A stretch of 48,778 nt of DNA from CAYRPN01 sp964426135 (lineage in GTDB: Bacteria > Planctomycetota > Phycisphaerae > Phycisphaerales > Phycisphaeraceae): positions 1 through 48,778 of the forward strand of contig CAYRPN010000035.1 of assembly GCA_964426135.1 (NCBI GenBank), given 5' to 3'. Numbering within the stretch: the stretch's first letter is position 1; each line of letters opens with the position of its first letter. Both the position numbers and the translations under genes were made by a program. The notes below the pieces were generated by a model. That model worked only from the letters and a program-made list of their open reading frames with translations, had not been told where the DNA came from and searched no databases. Of the stretch, positions 1-8,457 are shown piece after piece.

Positions 1-65
1 CGGGCAAGCCCGCCGGCTAAATGGGGGACCGCCAATTCGCGAAGTTATTTCGGCCGCGTTCCTTA
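1..65 (-). repeat. REP-type hairpin element, copy related to 27.17-27.24 kb
   Basis: The first 22 bases carry a CGGGC-AA-GCCCG hairpin followed by GGCTAAAT, the minus-strand version of the ATTTAGC anchor. The next 40 bases match 27190-27237 closely (ATGGGGGACCG, then GAAGTTATTTCG, then TTCCTTACT). Both copies lie just past the 3' end of a minus-strand gene. The element may continue upstream of the window. Confidence 0.7.
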
Positions 66-79
66 CTGCTGCGCAGTGC

Positions 80-673
80 TCAAGACATCGGCCCACCTTC
101 GGAATGCCCCTGCGCGGTTTCATCGCTCTTGACCGGCATCTTGCTCCGCGGTGTCGCGGCCTTGGGATGGTCGTGAAGCGGAATGCGGTCGATGCGCTCG
201 GCGAGTTTGCGCGTCAGCCACGAAAGCCCCACCCAATCGGCCACGCGCCGCACGCCCCGGCCCATCTGAAACACGAAGCGGCGGGCCGGCCCGGCATCCG
301 GCGGCAGCGCGTGGCCAGTGACACCGGTCATGTCCCCCAGTCCGCCGGCCGCATGCCGCAGCCTCACCATCAGCCGGCGGGCCCAGACGAGTTCCGTGCC
401 CAGGATCGCCAGGCCCGCAATGATGACCAGCAGGCCCGGCCCCGGCGTGACGATCATGATCATGCCGGCGATGGAGACCGCCACGCCGAGGATGATGACG
501 ATCAGCGCCCGCAGCAGGCGGATGAGCATCGCAACGCCCTGCGCCATTTCCTTGGCGGCGATGCCCACGGTGCGCAGGGTGTCGAGCGTGGACTTGGCGC
601 GAATGGACAGGCCGACCACCAGCGCGGTGAGCAGTCCGACCAGTCCGCCAACGATCCACCAGAGTGACGCCAT
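80..673 (-). CDS. PGPGW-family transmembrane protein
   Basis: This 197-residue membrane protein has an N-terminal hydrophobic segment (about residues 4-22) and a central hydrophobic hairpin (about 54-90) containing the TPGPG motif that defines the PGPGW family of putative transmembrane proteins. An amphipathic, arginine-rich segment follows. The C-terminal 40 residues are hydrophilic and probably cytoplasmic. The family has no established biochemical role. The ATG at 673 starts directly with the first hydrophobic segment. The divergent neighbour is an orphan pseudopilin, with no sign of an operon. The family call is good; the function is unknown. Confidence 0.8.
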   Translation of the reverse strand: MASLWWIVGGLVGLLTALVVGLSIRAKSTLDTLRTVGIAAKEMAQGVAMLIRLLRALIVIILGVAVSIAGMIMIVTPGPGLLVIIAGLAILGTELVWARRLMVRLRHAAGGLGDMTGVTGHALPPDAGPARRFVFQMGRGVRRVADWVGLSWLTRKLAERIDRIPLHDHPKAATPRSKMPVKSDETAQGHSEGGPMS

Positions 674-757
674 GAGGCGGCATTCTATGTATGAAGCGGA
701 TGTGTGGATGGCGATCGCGGAGCAACGGCGTGAATCGGAAACGCCATGCGAATGGAA

Positions 758-1297
758 TCACTCCGCATCGATCGGCACGGACGAAATCGGCGCGTCGAGG
801 GCATCACCCGTCAGCAGCTGGATCGCAGCCGTGGCACGAATCTTTCCCGTGCGCGGATTGAACCGCCAGCCGAGATCCTTGCCGCTGACCGGGTCGGTGA
901 TTTTGACCTCGCCGGCCGCCAGCGTGTCGGCCAGACTATCACCGCCGCTGCCGCTGTTGTTCTTGACGAATATCTGCGGCATGGATCGCAGGTACGGGCC
1001 GAAGATGTGCTTGCCGCCCTTGGTGAAGGAAACGCGTCCGTCGATGTCGGTGAACTTCGTCAACTGATGAACGAACAGCGCCTGCGTGGGGTATTTCCCC
1101 AGATGCTCGGCTGCATAGCGTTCGATCGCGTCTTCAATCAACTGCAGGTCCGTCGCATAGGCGATCTGCGGAGCGTCCTCGGCGGAGCGAGAAATCCTTG
1201 GAATGGCGATCGCGCCGATCACCCCGATGATCGCCACCACGATCACGAGTTCGATGAGACTGAACCCGCGACGAGTTCGCAACGAAAGACTTGCCAT
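758..1297 (-). CDS. Type II secretion/type IV pilin-like pseudopilin
   Basis: The protein is about 179 residues long. A short basic leader ending in RRG is followed by FSLIELVIVVAIIGVI, the class III prepilin signal: cleavage after Gly, N-methylated Phe, Glu at +5, and a hydrophobic helix. Downstream is a mixed alpha/beta domain with conserved YPT and a C-terminal segment like GspG-type pseudopilins. It would be processed by a prepilin peptidase and assembled by a T2SS or T4P machine, but no such genes are in this window. The ATG at 1297 is preferred to an upstream TTG at 1312 because it gives a normal short leader. It could instead be a minor pilin. Confidence 0.8.
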   Translation of the reverse strand: MASLSLRTRRGFSLIELVIVVAIIGVIGAIAIPRISRSAEDAPQIAYATDLQLIEDAIERYAAEHLGKYPTQALFVHQLTKFTDIDGRVSFTKGGKHIFGPYLRSMPQIFVKNNSGSGGDSLADTLAAGEVKITDPVSGKDLGWRFNPRTGKIRATAAIQLLTGDALDAPISSVPIDAE

Positions 1298-1480
1298 AGG
1301 TGTAAGCACCAAGGGTAACGACCCCGCTCATTCATCGATCGGCTTGCGGTCGGCCGGTGGTGAACCCGCAACCGATCATGCTGACCCTATGCGCATCCGT
1401 CGACCGATAGAATCGTCAAGGTCGGAATAAACGTCCCGGCTTTCCATTCCAGCACACTCTCCTCACACAAGGACATCGAA

Positions 1481-1822
1481 ATGAATCATTCCAACTCCAA
1501 GACTGGTTTCGTGCTGGTTGCCGCGGTTGTGGCTGTTGCGGGTTACCTGGTCGGCGCGGCACAGTCGCAAGTACCGGCCAACGCGCAGGCGGTGGCGCCG
1601 GCGGAGCCTGGCGCGGGCGCGGCCCCGAACCCGGGCGCTGCGGCGCCGGGCGTCGCCATCGGCCAGGAACCGGATGCCGGCATGCACGGCGTCATCGGCG
1701 TCAGCATTCCCAACGGCGGCGCGGCCCTGGTCAAAGGCAAAGACGGCAACGCCTACATCGTCGACGGCCGAGGCATGTTCGTGCGCGCATCGCAGTCGGG
1801 CAAGCCCCTGCCGCTGCCCTGA
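1481..1822 (+). CDS. Small signal-anchored or secreted protein, unknown function
   Basis: This 113-residue protein starts with a short polar stretch and a hydrophobic segment (about residues 9-27), which could be a signal peptide or membrane anchor. An Ala/Pro/Gly-rich linker (about 30-62) follows, then a compact C-terminal domain rich in Gly and Val. AAGGA lies 8 bases before the ATG. I do not recognise a family. It stands alone between the pseudopilin gene and a repeat-rich gap. Codon use looks like that of neighbouring genes, and the ordered C-terminus argues for a real gene. Confidence 0.6.
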   Translation: MNHSNSKTGFVLVAAVVAVAGYLVGAAQSQVPANAQAVAPAEPGAGAAPNPGAAAPGVAIGQEPDAGMHGVIGVSIPNGGAALVKGKDGNAYIVDGRGMFVRASQSGKPLPLP

Positions 1823-1872
1823 TGTTCCAGAAGCATGTTTCCAAGGATAGGGACGGGATCAGTTCCGCAGGT

Positions 1873-1952
1873 TAGCGGTCGGGCCGAGTCGGCGAGGCCC
1901 ACCCGTCGGCGGACGTTCACAAGGGGGCCTCGCCGACTGGGCCCGACCGCTA
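1873..1952. repeat. Long imperfect intergenic stem-loop
   Basis: A left arm at 1873-1900 and a right arm at 1925-1952 are near-perfect reverse complements over 28 bases, around a 24-base loop. There is no T-run, so it is not a classic terminator. It abuts the MITE-like element at 1954. The rest of the 1823-2204 gap shows no gene. Confidence 0.75.
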
Positions 1953-1953
1953 T

Positions 1954-2053
1954 GGAGCCGTGCAAGATGAACTCCGCAGATTCGAATCGCTTCGCTCCCA
2001 GCCGGACGACTTGGAAAGTCGTCCCACATGCGATGTTGATCCTGCACGGCTCC
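1954..2053. mobile_element. MITE-like palindromic-end element, copy 1
   Basis: The 100-bp element is bounded by GGAGCCGTGCA and its exact reverse complement TGCACGGCTCC. Inside are ATTCGAAT and a GACGACTT-GGA-AAGTCGTC hairpin. It is nearly identical to 4638-4737 and shares most of its sequence with the inverted partial copy at 11634-11712. It has no coding capacity, so any movement would need a transposase supplied elsewhere. Confidence 0.8.
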
Positions 2054-2204
2054 TACACGGGATGATCTCGATCTGCGGAGTTGGATGGCGTTGGGCGCGT
2101 TGCCGAGCGGTGGTTTTTTGCAATGTGGGTTAACGCCGGCACGTTCCTATCATTGGAAATCCGGTGTCCCGCCTTGGCGCCCCCCCCGCAGTCCCGCCTG
2201 ACGC

Positions 2205-4625
2205 ATGCCATTGAAACTCGTCATTCTGTCGCTTGTCACCGCGATCAATCTCGTGGTGTTGGCCGTCGTCGTCGCCATCAACGGCGGGCAGGACGCGCCG
2301 CCGGCGGCGGATCACAGCGGTGACATTCGCCCGGCGCTGGGCCTTGCCGCATCGACGCCGGCGCCGCAACCCGCCGTCGTCACCGATGATGGCTTCAAAT
2401 CGCAGCTTCAACCGTTCCTCGCCAAGTACTGCATCGAGTGCCACGGGCCGCAGAAACAGCGCGGCGGGCTGACGCTGCACGAGTACGGCGACAAAGCGTC
2501 GATCGCCAGAGCGAAGCGAACCTGGATCACCGTCGCCGAGATGATTCAAAGCGGCGAGATGCCCTCAGGCAAGGGCGCCAAGCCCACGCTGCAGGAACGC
2601 GAGGAGATCGTCGCGTGGATCGAGAAGGCGGCATACAACCTCGATCCGACCAGGCGCGATCCGGGCCGCGTGACGCTGCGCCGGCTGAACCGCGCCGAGT
2701 ACAACAACACGGTGCGCGACCTGCTGGCAGTGGATTTCAATCCGGCGGATGATTTTCCCAGCGACGACGTGGGTTACGGATTCGACAACATCGGCGACGT
2801 GCTTTCGCTGCCGCCGGTGCTGCTGGAGAAGTACCTGCGGGCGGCGGAAAAGGTCGCGGCGGCGGCGGTGACGAATGATCCGGGCCTGCGCAACACGAAT
2901 GTCCGCCGCGTCGACGCCCGCGCGATGGAAGGCGGCACCAGCGGCGACCGCCGCACCCGCATGCTCACCGACAACGGCGACATCAGCGCCGCGGTGGAGT
3001 TTCCCAAGGACGGCCAGTACGAGTTCAAGATCAACGCCTACGGCCATCAGGCGGGCGACGAGCCTGTGCGCATGGGCCTGTTGGTCGATAGCGAGAAGCT
3101 GTTCGTGTTCGAGGTGAAGAACGACGAGACGCGCTCGCAGGATTACACGCTCAAGGCCAGCGTGAAGAAAGGCAACCGCAAGGTCATCATGCGGTTCCTC
3201 AATGATTTCTACGATCCCAATGGCGCCGACGCCAAGCGACGCGACCGCAACCTGATCGTGCGCAGCATTGAAGTGACCGGGCCGATCCAGGCGCAGCCCG
3301 ATGTGATCGCGGCGACGCAGATTTTCAGTCGCCGCCCCAACGCCGATGGCAGCGACTGGAAGGAATGCGCCACGGAGATTCTCTCGCGGCTGGCGCGCCG
3401 GGCGTATCGGCGGCCGGCGTCATCGCAGGAAGTCGAGCGACTCGTCAAGCTGGTGGAACTGGTGCGTGCCAGCGGCGACAGCTTCGAGAAAGGCATCGAA
3501 GTGGCGATCACGGCGGTGCTCGTTTCGCCGCATTTTCTCTACCGCGTGGAGCAGGACCCCGATCCGAAGAAACCCGATGCCGTGCGCATCTTGAACGATC
3601 ACGAACTGGCGTCGCGGCTGAGCTATTTCATCTGGAGCAGCATGCCCGACGAGGAGCTTTTCAAGCTCGCCGACCGCGGCGTGCTGCGGCAGCCGGAGAT
3701 TCTTCAGCAGCAGATTCGCAGCATGCTGAAGGATCCCAGGGCCGGCGCCCTGGTGAAGAACTTTGCAGGCCAGTGGCTGCAACTGCGCAGCCTCGAGCGC
3801 ATCACGCCGGACAGCAAGAGCTTCCCCGATTTCGACGCGGAACTGCGGCGATCGATGCTGCGCGAGACCGAGCTGTTCGTGGAGTCGGTCATCCGCGAGG
3901 ATCGCAGCGTGCTGGACTTCATCGACGGCCGATACACCTTCGTCAACGCCCGCCTGGCCAAGCACTACGGCCTGAGCGATGTCGGCGGCTTCACCGGCGA
4001 TGAGTTCAAGCGAATCGATCTCGACGGTTCGCAGCGCAGCGGCATCCTCACCCAGGCCAGCATCCTCACCATCACCTCCAACCCCACGCGCACCAGCCCG
4101 GTGCTGCGCGGCAAGTTCGTGCTGGAGGAGATCCTGGGCACGCCCCCGCCGCCGGCGCCCGCCGATGTGCCCGAACTGCCCGACGCCAAGGGCGGCCCGC
4201 TGCAAGGCACGCTTCGCCAGCGCATGGAACAGCACCGCGTGAATCCGCTGTGCGCCTCCTGCCACGAACGCATGGACCCGATCGGGTTCGGCCTGGAGAA
4301 TTTCGACGGCATCGGCCGCTGGCGCACCAGCGACAACAATCTGCCCGTCGAGGCGGGGGGCACGCTGAGCACCGGTGAAACCTTCAAGACCCCCGCCGAG
4401 CTCAAAGTGATTCTGTTGGGCAAGAAGCGGCAGTTCGTTCGCTCGCTGTCGGAGAAAATGCTTACTTTTGCCTTGGGCCGGGGGCTAGAATACTACGATA
4501 AACCCACGGTGGAGGATGTCGTTCGCGCCGTGGAAAAGAACGACTACCGCTTCTCCGCGCTGGTGGTGGCGATCGTGCAGAGCGACGCTTTCCAGAAACG
4601 CCGCGGCAAACGGGCGGATGAATAG
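2205..4625 (+). CDS. Planctomycete-type PSCyt/PSD cytochrome protein (DUF1587/1595/1592/1588/1585)
   Basis: This 806-residue exported protein has an N-terminal membrane anchor (about residues 3-25), then a PSCyt1-like region with haem motif CIECH (76-80). DUF1587 follows (RLNRAEYNNTVRDLL), then a carbohydrate-binding-like section, DUF1595/DUF1592 in the middle, and DUF1588 with a second haem motif, CASCH, near residue 683. A C-terminal DUF1585 closes the protein. The architecture is typical of large planctomycete gene families. The partner is usually a DUF1552 Tat protein, and one lies at 5514. The reaction is unknown; an extracytoplasmic redox or polymer-degrading role is inferred from the haem and carbohydrate modules. 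The pair is unusually interrupted by a MITE and a Uma2 gene. Confidence 0.9.
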   Translation: MPLKLVILSLVTAINLVVLAVVVAINGGQDAPPAADHSGDIRPALGLAASTPAPQPAVVTDDGFKSQLQPFLAKYCIECHGPQKQRGGLTLHEYGDKASIARAKRTWITVAEMIQSGEMPSGKGAKPTLQEREEIVAWIEKAAYNLDPTRRDPGRVTLRRLNRAEYNNTVRDLLAVDFNPADDFPSDDVGYGFDNIGDVLSLPPVLLEKYLRAAEKVAAAAVTNDPGLRNTNVRRVDARAMEGGTSGDRRTRMLTDNGDISAAVEFPKDGQYEFKINAYGHQAGDEPVRMGLLVDSEKLFVFEVKNDETRSQDYTLKASVKKGNRKVIMRFLNDFYDPNGADAKRRDRNLIVRSIEVTGPIQAQPDVIAATQIFSRRPNADGSDWKECATEILSRLARRAYRRPASSQEVERLVKLVELVRASGDSFEKGIEVAITAVLVSPHFLYRVEQDPDPKKPDAVRILNDHELASRLSYFIWSSMPDEELFKLADRGVLRQPEILQQQIRSMLKDPRAGALVKNFAGQWLQLRSLERITPDSKSFPDFDAELRRSMLRETELFVESVIREDRSVLDFIDGRYTFVNARLAKHYGLSDVGGFTGDEFKRIDLDGSQRSGILTQASILTITSNPTRTSPVLRGKFVLEEILGTPPPPAPADVPELPDAKGGPLQGTLRQRMEQHRVNPLCASCHERMDPIGFGLENFDGIGRWRTSDNNLPVEAGGTLSTGETFKTPAELKVILLGKKRQFVRSLSEKMLTFALGRGLEYYDKPTVEDVVRAVEKNDYRFSALVVAIVQSDAFQKRRGKRADE

Positions 4626-4637
4626 GACAGGGTTTTA

Positions 4638-4737
4638 GGAGCCGCGCAAGATTAACTCCGCAGATTCGAATCGCTTCGCTCCCAGCCGGACGACTTGGAA
4701 AGTCGTCCCACATGCGATGTTGATCCTGCACGGCTCC
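4638..4737. mobile_element. MITE-like palindromic-end element, copy 2
   Basis: This copy is the same length (100 bp) and orientation as 1954-2053. It starts with GGAGCCGCGCA, one mismatch in the terminal repeat, and ends with TGCACGGCTCC. It begins 13 bases after the stop of the PSCyt gene and ends about 40 bases before the Uma2 start. Confidence 0.8.
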
Positions 4738-4775
4738 TTAGCCTGTCGCATGACCGCGAAATCGATTGGAATGCC

Positions 4776-5432
4776 ATGCACGCTCCACTTTCACCAACCA
4801 GCCCCGCACGCCAGGCGAACCGCCGCAGCGGCCCCGCCTGGGATATCGCTCTTCTGTTTCCCGAGCAGGGGCAATGGAGTGAGAGCGAATATCTGTGGCT
4901 GGAAAACACCACGGGCAAACGAATCGAATTCACCGATGGCCGAATCGAGGTGCTTCCTGTGCCTACTGTCGAACATCAGCTCCTTGTGAAGTGGATTCTC
5001 TTCGCCCTTGACGCATTCGTGTCATCCCGGCAGTTGGGAACCGTGCTGTTTTCAGGCCTTCGTGTCCAGTTGAGGCCAGGCAAGATTCGCGAACCGGATG
5101 TGGTGTTCTTGAAGAAGGACAAAGTGCGACGCCAGGGGAAACAGTTCTGGGATGGCGCTGATCTGGCGATTGAAGTCGTCAGCGAAGATGATCGCGATCG
5201 TGACTACGTGCAGAAGCGCGAGGAGTATGCGGCCGCCGGCATCCCCGAATACTGGATCGTCGATCCTGCTCAGAAGCGCATCACGCTTTTGACGCTCACC
5301 GGCCGCGCGAAGAAGTACACCGTCAAGGGCGAGTACCGCGTGAAGGACAGTGTCGCTTCCGTCGTGCTGCCCGGTTTCAAGGTGGCGGTGAAGGACGTGT
5401 TCGCGGCCGCCGACGAGGCGGGTCGCGCCTGA
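4776..5432 (+). CDS. Uma2 family (DUF820) PD-(D/E)XK nuclease-like protein, copy 1
   Basis: The protein is about 218 residues. The Uma2 core is clear: a GKRIEFTDGRIEVLPV strand-helix entry, REPDVVFL carrying the catalytic Asp, and ADLAIEVVSE supplying the E-x-V of the PD-(D/E)XK fold. The KREEYAAAGIPEYWIVDP segment is the family hallmark. Uma2 proteins are numerous in planctomycetes and cyanobacteria, and their physiological role is not established. An upstream in-frame ATG at 4695 lies inside the MITE; the ATG at 4776 is preferred because it begins the conserved part more naturally. The gene sits between the two members of a normally adjacent pair and may have arrived with the MITE. Confidence 0.85.
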   Translation: MHAPLSPTSPARQANRRSGPAWDIALLFPEQGQWSESEYLWLENTTGKRIEFTDGRIEVLPVPTVEHQLLVKWILFALDAFVSSRQLGTVLFSGLRVQLRPGKIREPDVVFLKKDKVRRQGKQFWDGADLAIEVVSEDDRDRDYVQKREEYAAAGIPEYWIVDPAQKRITLLTLTGRAKKYTVKGEYRVKDSVASVVLPGFKVAVKDVFAAADEAGRA

Positions 5433-5513
5433 GAAATTGTGAAACGGAGAAACCGACTGCGAAGTTGCCGCAATGACCTGCTGGAAAGCCAAGTTCGCGT
5501 TTGAGGAACCCAC

Positions 5514-6866
5514 ATGAAGATGCAACCGATCTCCCGTCGCACCGTTCTGCGTGGCCTGGGCGCTTCCATCGCCTTGCCGCTGCTCGATGCCATGTCGCCT
5601 TCGAGCGTGCTGGGTGCGCAAACCGCCGCCGCCGCCGCCGCCGCGCCACGGCGCATGGCGTTTTTCTTCGTGCCCAACGGCGTCAACCCCGACGCCTGGT
5701 TCCCCACCGGCGGCGCGGGCGATTTGCAGTTCACCCCCACCCTCGAACCGCTCAAGCCACTGAAGGACTACGTCACGATGATCTCCGGCCTGCGCCACGA
5801 AAAGGCCAAGCCCAACGGCGACGGCGCCGGCGACCACGCCCGCTCCGCCGCCACCTTCCTCACCGGCGCCCAGGCCCGCAAGACCAGCGGCGCCAACATC
5901 GAGGCCGGCATCTCCGCCGACCAGTTCGCCGCCCAGCAGATCGGCGAGGCCACCCGCCTCGGTTCCCTGCAACTGGGCAGCGAGCCGGGCAAACTCGCCG
6001 GCAACTGCGACTCGGGTTATTCCTGCGCCTATTCGAACACCATCTCCTGGCGCACGCCCAACACCCCCGTGCCCCACGAGATCAATCCGCGACTCGTCTT
6101 CGAGCGTCTCTTCGGCGACGCCAGCGTGCGCGAACTGGCCGCCTCCCGCGCCAAGCGCGATCTGTACAAGAAGTCGATCCTCGACCTGGTCTCCGAGGAC
6201 GCCAAATCACTCAACGCCCAGCTCGGCGCCGCCGACCAGCAGAAGCTGGCGCAGTACCTCGATTCCGTGCGCGACATCGAAAAACGCATCGAGATCGCCG
6301 CCAAAACCGACACCCGCGACCTCAAGCCGCAGACCCCCATTCCGCAAGGCGTGCCGAGCAAGCTGCAAGACCACATCCGCCTGCTGGGCGACATGCTCGT
6401 GCTCGCGTTCCAGGCGGACCTGACCCGCATCTCCACCTTCATGATCGCCAACGAAGGCAGCAACCGCAGCTACACCGACATCGGCGTGCGCGAGGGCCAC
6501 CACTCCCTGAGCCATCACGGCCGCAGCGAGGCCAAGCTGAAAGACATCGCCAAGATCAATCTCTTCCACATGCAGCAGTTCGCCTACGTGCTGCAGAAGA
6601 TGAAGGACACGAAGGAAGGCGCCGGGAATATGCTCGACAACACCATGTGCGTCTACGGCTGCGCCATCCGCGACGGCGACCGCCACGACCACACCGACCT
6701 GCCCGTGCTCATGGCCGGCAAGGGCGGCGGCACCATCAAGACCGGCGTCCACCTCCAGACCAAAGAGCCCATGACCAATCTCTTCCTCGCCATGTTCGAT
6801 CGACTCGGCGTCAAGGCGGATCGGCTAGGCGATTCAACGGGGCGGTGCAAGGTGATTGACGTGTGA
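5514..6866 (+). CDS. DUF1552 domain protein with Tat signal
   Basis: The 450-residue protein starts with a twin-arginine-like signal (SRRTVLRGLGASIALPLL, residues 7-24) and then shows DUF1552 features: FFFVPNGVNPDAWFP, a GDHARSAATFLTG stretch, and a C-terminal GCAIRDGDRHDHTDLPVLMAG segment. These proteins are folded before export and are encoded next to DUF1592-type cytochromes such as the gene at 2205. The His/Asp-rich C-terminal region suggests metal or ligand binding, though no activity is established. GAGG lies 7 bases before the ATG. It is full length for the family. Confidence 0.88.
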   Translation: MKMQPISRRTVLRGLGASIALPLLDAMSPSSVLGAQTAAAAAAAPRRMAFFFVPNGVNPDAWFPTGGAGDLQFTPTLEPLKPLKDYVTMISGLRHEKAKPNGDGAGDHARSAATFLTGAQARKTSGANIEAGISADQFAAQQIGEATRLGSLQLGSEPGKLAGNCDSGYSCAYSNTISWRTPNTPVPHEINPRLVFERLFGDASVRELAASRAKRDLYKKSILDLVSEDAKSLNAQLGAADQQKLAQYLDSVRDIEKRIEIAAKTDTRDLKPQTPIPQGVPSKLQDHIRLLGDMLVLAFQADLTRISTFMIANEGSNRSYTDIGVREGHHSLSHHGRSEAKLKDIAKINLFHMQQFAYVLQKMKDTKEGAGNMLDNTMCVYGCAIRDGDRHDHTDLPVLMAGKGGGTIKTGVHLQTKEPMTNLFLAMFDRLGVKADRLGDSTGRCKVIDV

Positions 6867-6932
6867 GTGGGCAACAGGTCCATTCGCGGGATACAGGCAT
6901 CGACAAACGCAAAACGGCACCGGCTCGTCCGT

Positions 6933-7172
6933 TCAACTCGCGAGCGGTAGTTCGACCTTTTGGCCGGATTCGCCGTTCTCAATAATCAGGTTTTTCATCC
7001 GCGGCGTGTCGAGTTGCTCATTTGCGTTCAGCAACTCGATGCCATAAACCCTGCCGTCGGGGCCGATGTCGATATTCAATTCGTCGGAAACAACGAGCGT
7101 GGTCACCTTGGCGGATTTCTTCCGCAGGCGAATGTACGCAATGTTGCAGGAGGGGTCGTACGTCAGTTGCAT
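6933..7172 (-). CDS. DUF2283 small protein, putative antitoxin-like partner
   Basis: The 79-residue protein shows the DUF2283 pattern: LTYDPSCNIAYIRLR at the start, then VVSDELNIDIGPDGRVYGIELLNA. Such genes often follow DUF4258 genes in two-gene units thought to be toxin-antitoxin-like. Here the stop of the frameshifted DUF4258 gene is only 11 bases upstream. GAGG about 8 bases before the ATG at 7172 favours that start over the ATG at 7181. The family call is firm; the antitoxin role is only inferred from arrangement. Confidence 0.7.
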   Translation of the reverse strand: MQLTYDPSCNIAYIRLRKKSAKVTTLVVSDELNIDIGPDGRVYGIELLNANEQLDTPRMKNLIIENGESGQKVELPLAS

Positions 7173-7183
7173 GATCGACATCC

Positions 7184-7436
7184 TCAGAAGTACTTCACAA
7201 GAACAGTCACCACCAGCCAACCGCTCGGTATTGTAGCTGCGAAAGCCTCCACCTCTTGCCAGGCATATTTCTTGCCGTTCCAAGTCTTGCGGTACGGGAA
7301 CACACGACTGAACTTCAACCGCCCGTACTTCGCCATGGAACGAATACCCTTGGTCACCGTTTCGCGGACCTGCGCGGCTGTCGCCCCCCCGCTCGCGAAG
7401 TCGCTGGGCGGCGTGGGGATGAATCTTGATTTTCAT
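7184..7436 (-). pseudogene. DUF4258 gene frameshifted in a seven-C run
   Basis: The start (MKIKIHPHAAQRLRERG) is typical of DUF4258, but the frame breaks at a run of seven C on the plus strand (7384-7390). Removing one base restores a coherent continuation: ATAAQVRETVTKGIR, then a FPYRKTWNGKKYAWQ segment, ending in VTVLVKYF at the TGA at 7184. That gives about 84 residues, the normal size. The product would be a small, possibly ribonuclease-like protein paired with the DUF2283 gene downstream. The break could be a sequencing error, a real inactivation or slippage-based phase variation. Confidence 0.7.
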
Positions 7437-7698
7437 CGAGGCGGCTCCTCAACCATGTCGATTGCGTCGTCTTACAGGCCGTGAAGTTGCAGGGAATCAA
7501 TGCAAATGTACTTGAGTCGCCTTGGGTCGTACCGACCTATTCGCGGTGCTGATGAAACTGTCCGACGACCCGCTTGATCGTGTCAAGATATCGAGAAATG
7601 GCCGCATGATATTCGAAGCCGATCGACGGACAAGGCCGACGAACCCACTGCTGTAGGCCTGCGGCCGCTCTCGTGCGCCTGGCCCCCTTCAGCAGCTT

Positions 7699-8382
7699 TC
7701 ACCCCGCCCCCGCCTTGATGCGGTACACACGGGCGATCAGGTCCGCTGAGTCGCGCGGCGGGTGGTCCGTGTCGCGCAGCACCATGTCGATCCATTGCAC
7801 CACTTGAGCACGGTTCTCTCCGAGCGAAAGCAGCGCTTCCATCGTCTCGCGGGCGATCTGGCCGAGACCCGCGGGGGCCGCGAGCCCCGCCTCGACACCG
7901 GCAGCGGCGTTCTTGGCGCCCGTTCCATAGGTCGCGGCGCTGACGTAGCTGTCGGTCTTGCCGCGCAGCGTGACGATGATCGTCTCGGCCATGCGTTTGC
8001 CGATCTCCGGCAGGTTCTGCAGAAACGAGGCGTCGCGGTCGGCGATGGCGGCGGCGATCTGGGCGGTGTCCATCGCCAGCGCCCGCAGCGCTTTCTTGTA
8101 GCCGATGCCCTTGCACGTCGTGAAGAGCAGGTAGAAGGCTCGATCCTGCGGCGAGAGAAAACCGGCGAGCCGGGGGAGCATGCTCGAACCCTGCCCCTCC
8201 GATTCGAGATAGTGAAACGTGTGCAGCGTGACGGACTTGCCGATGGCGTCGCCGAGACGGGAGACAGCGAACGCCGGCAGCATGACTTCATAGGCGAAGC
8301 CGCCGGCGGCGGCATCGCCGATGCGGATGGTGGCGATGTTCTTGTCGATGGATTCGAGCAGGCCTTGGATGCGGGCAATCAT
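7699..8382 (-). CDS. ruvA: Holliday junction branch-migration protein RuvA
   Basis: RuvA tetramers bind Holliday junctions and load the RuvB motor. The 227-residue protein has an N-terminal OB-fold region (about 1-65, MIARIQGLLESIDKN), a central helix-hairpin-helix part (TTCKGIGYKKALRAL and LQNLPEIGKRMAETII), an Ala/Gly-rich flexible linker (about 145-175), and a small C-terminal domain that would contact RuvB. It is slightly longer than the usual 200 residues because of the linker. ruvB and ruvC are not next to it. A 260-bp gap on its 3' side shows no recognisable gene. Confidence 0.92.
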   Translation of the reverse strand: MIARIQGLLESIDKNIATIRIGDAAAGGFAYEVMLPAFAVSRLGDAIGKSVTLHTFHYLESEGQGSSMLPRLAGFLSPQDRAFYLLFTTCKGIGYKKALRALAMDTAQIAAAIADRDASFLQNLPEIGKRMAETIIVTLRGKTDSYVSAATYGTGAKNAAAGVEAGLAAPAGLGQIARETMEALLSLGENRAQVVQWIDMVLRDTDHPPRDSADLIARVYRIKAGAG

Positions 8383-8457
8383 GCCGCAGATGATAGCGAG
8401 TGCCCCCGCGCGGCGAAGCCGATCAGCTCGGACGACAGGCGGGAACGATATGGACTC

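Noticed and set aside
7583..7698. Gene fragment reading RPCPSIGFEYHAAISRYLDT on the minus strand
   Set aside because: Looks protein-like, but there is no start, no family and no continuation; left as part of an unassigned gap.
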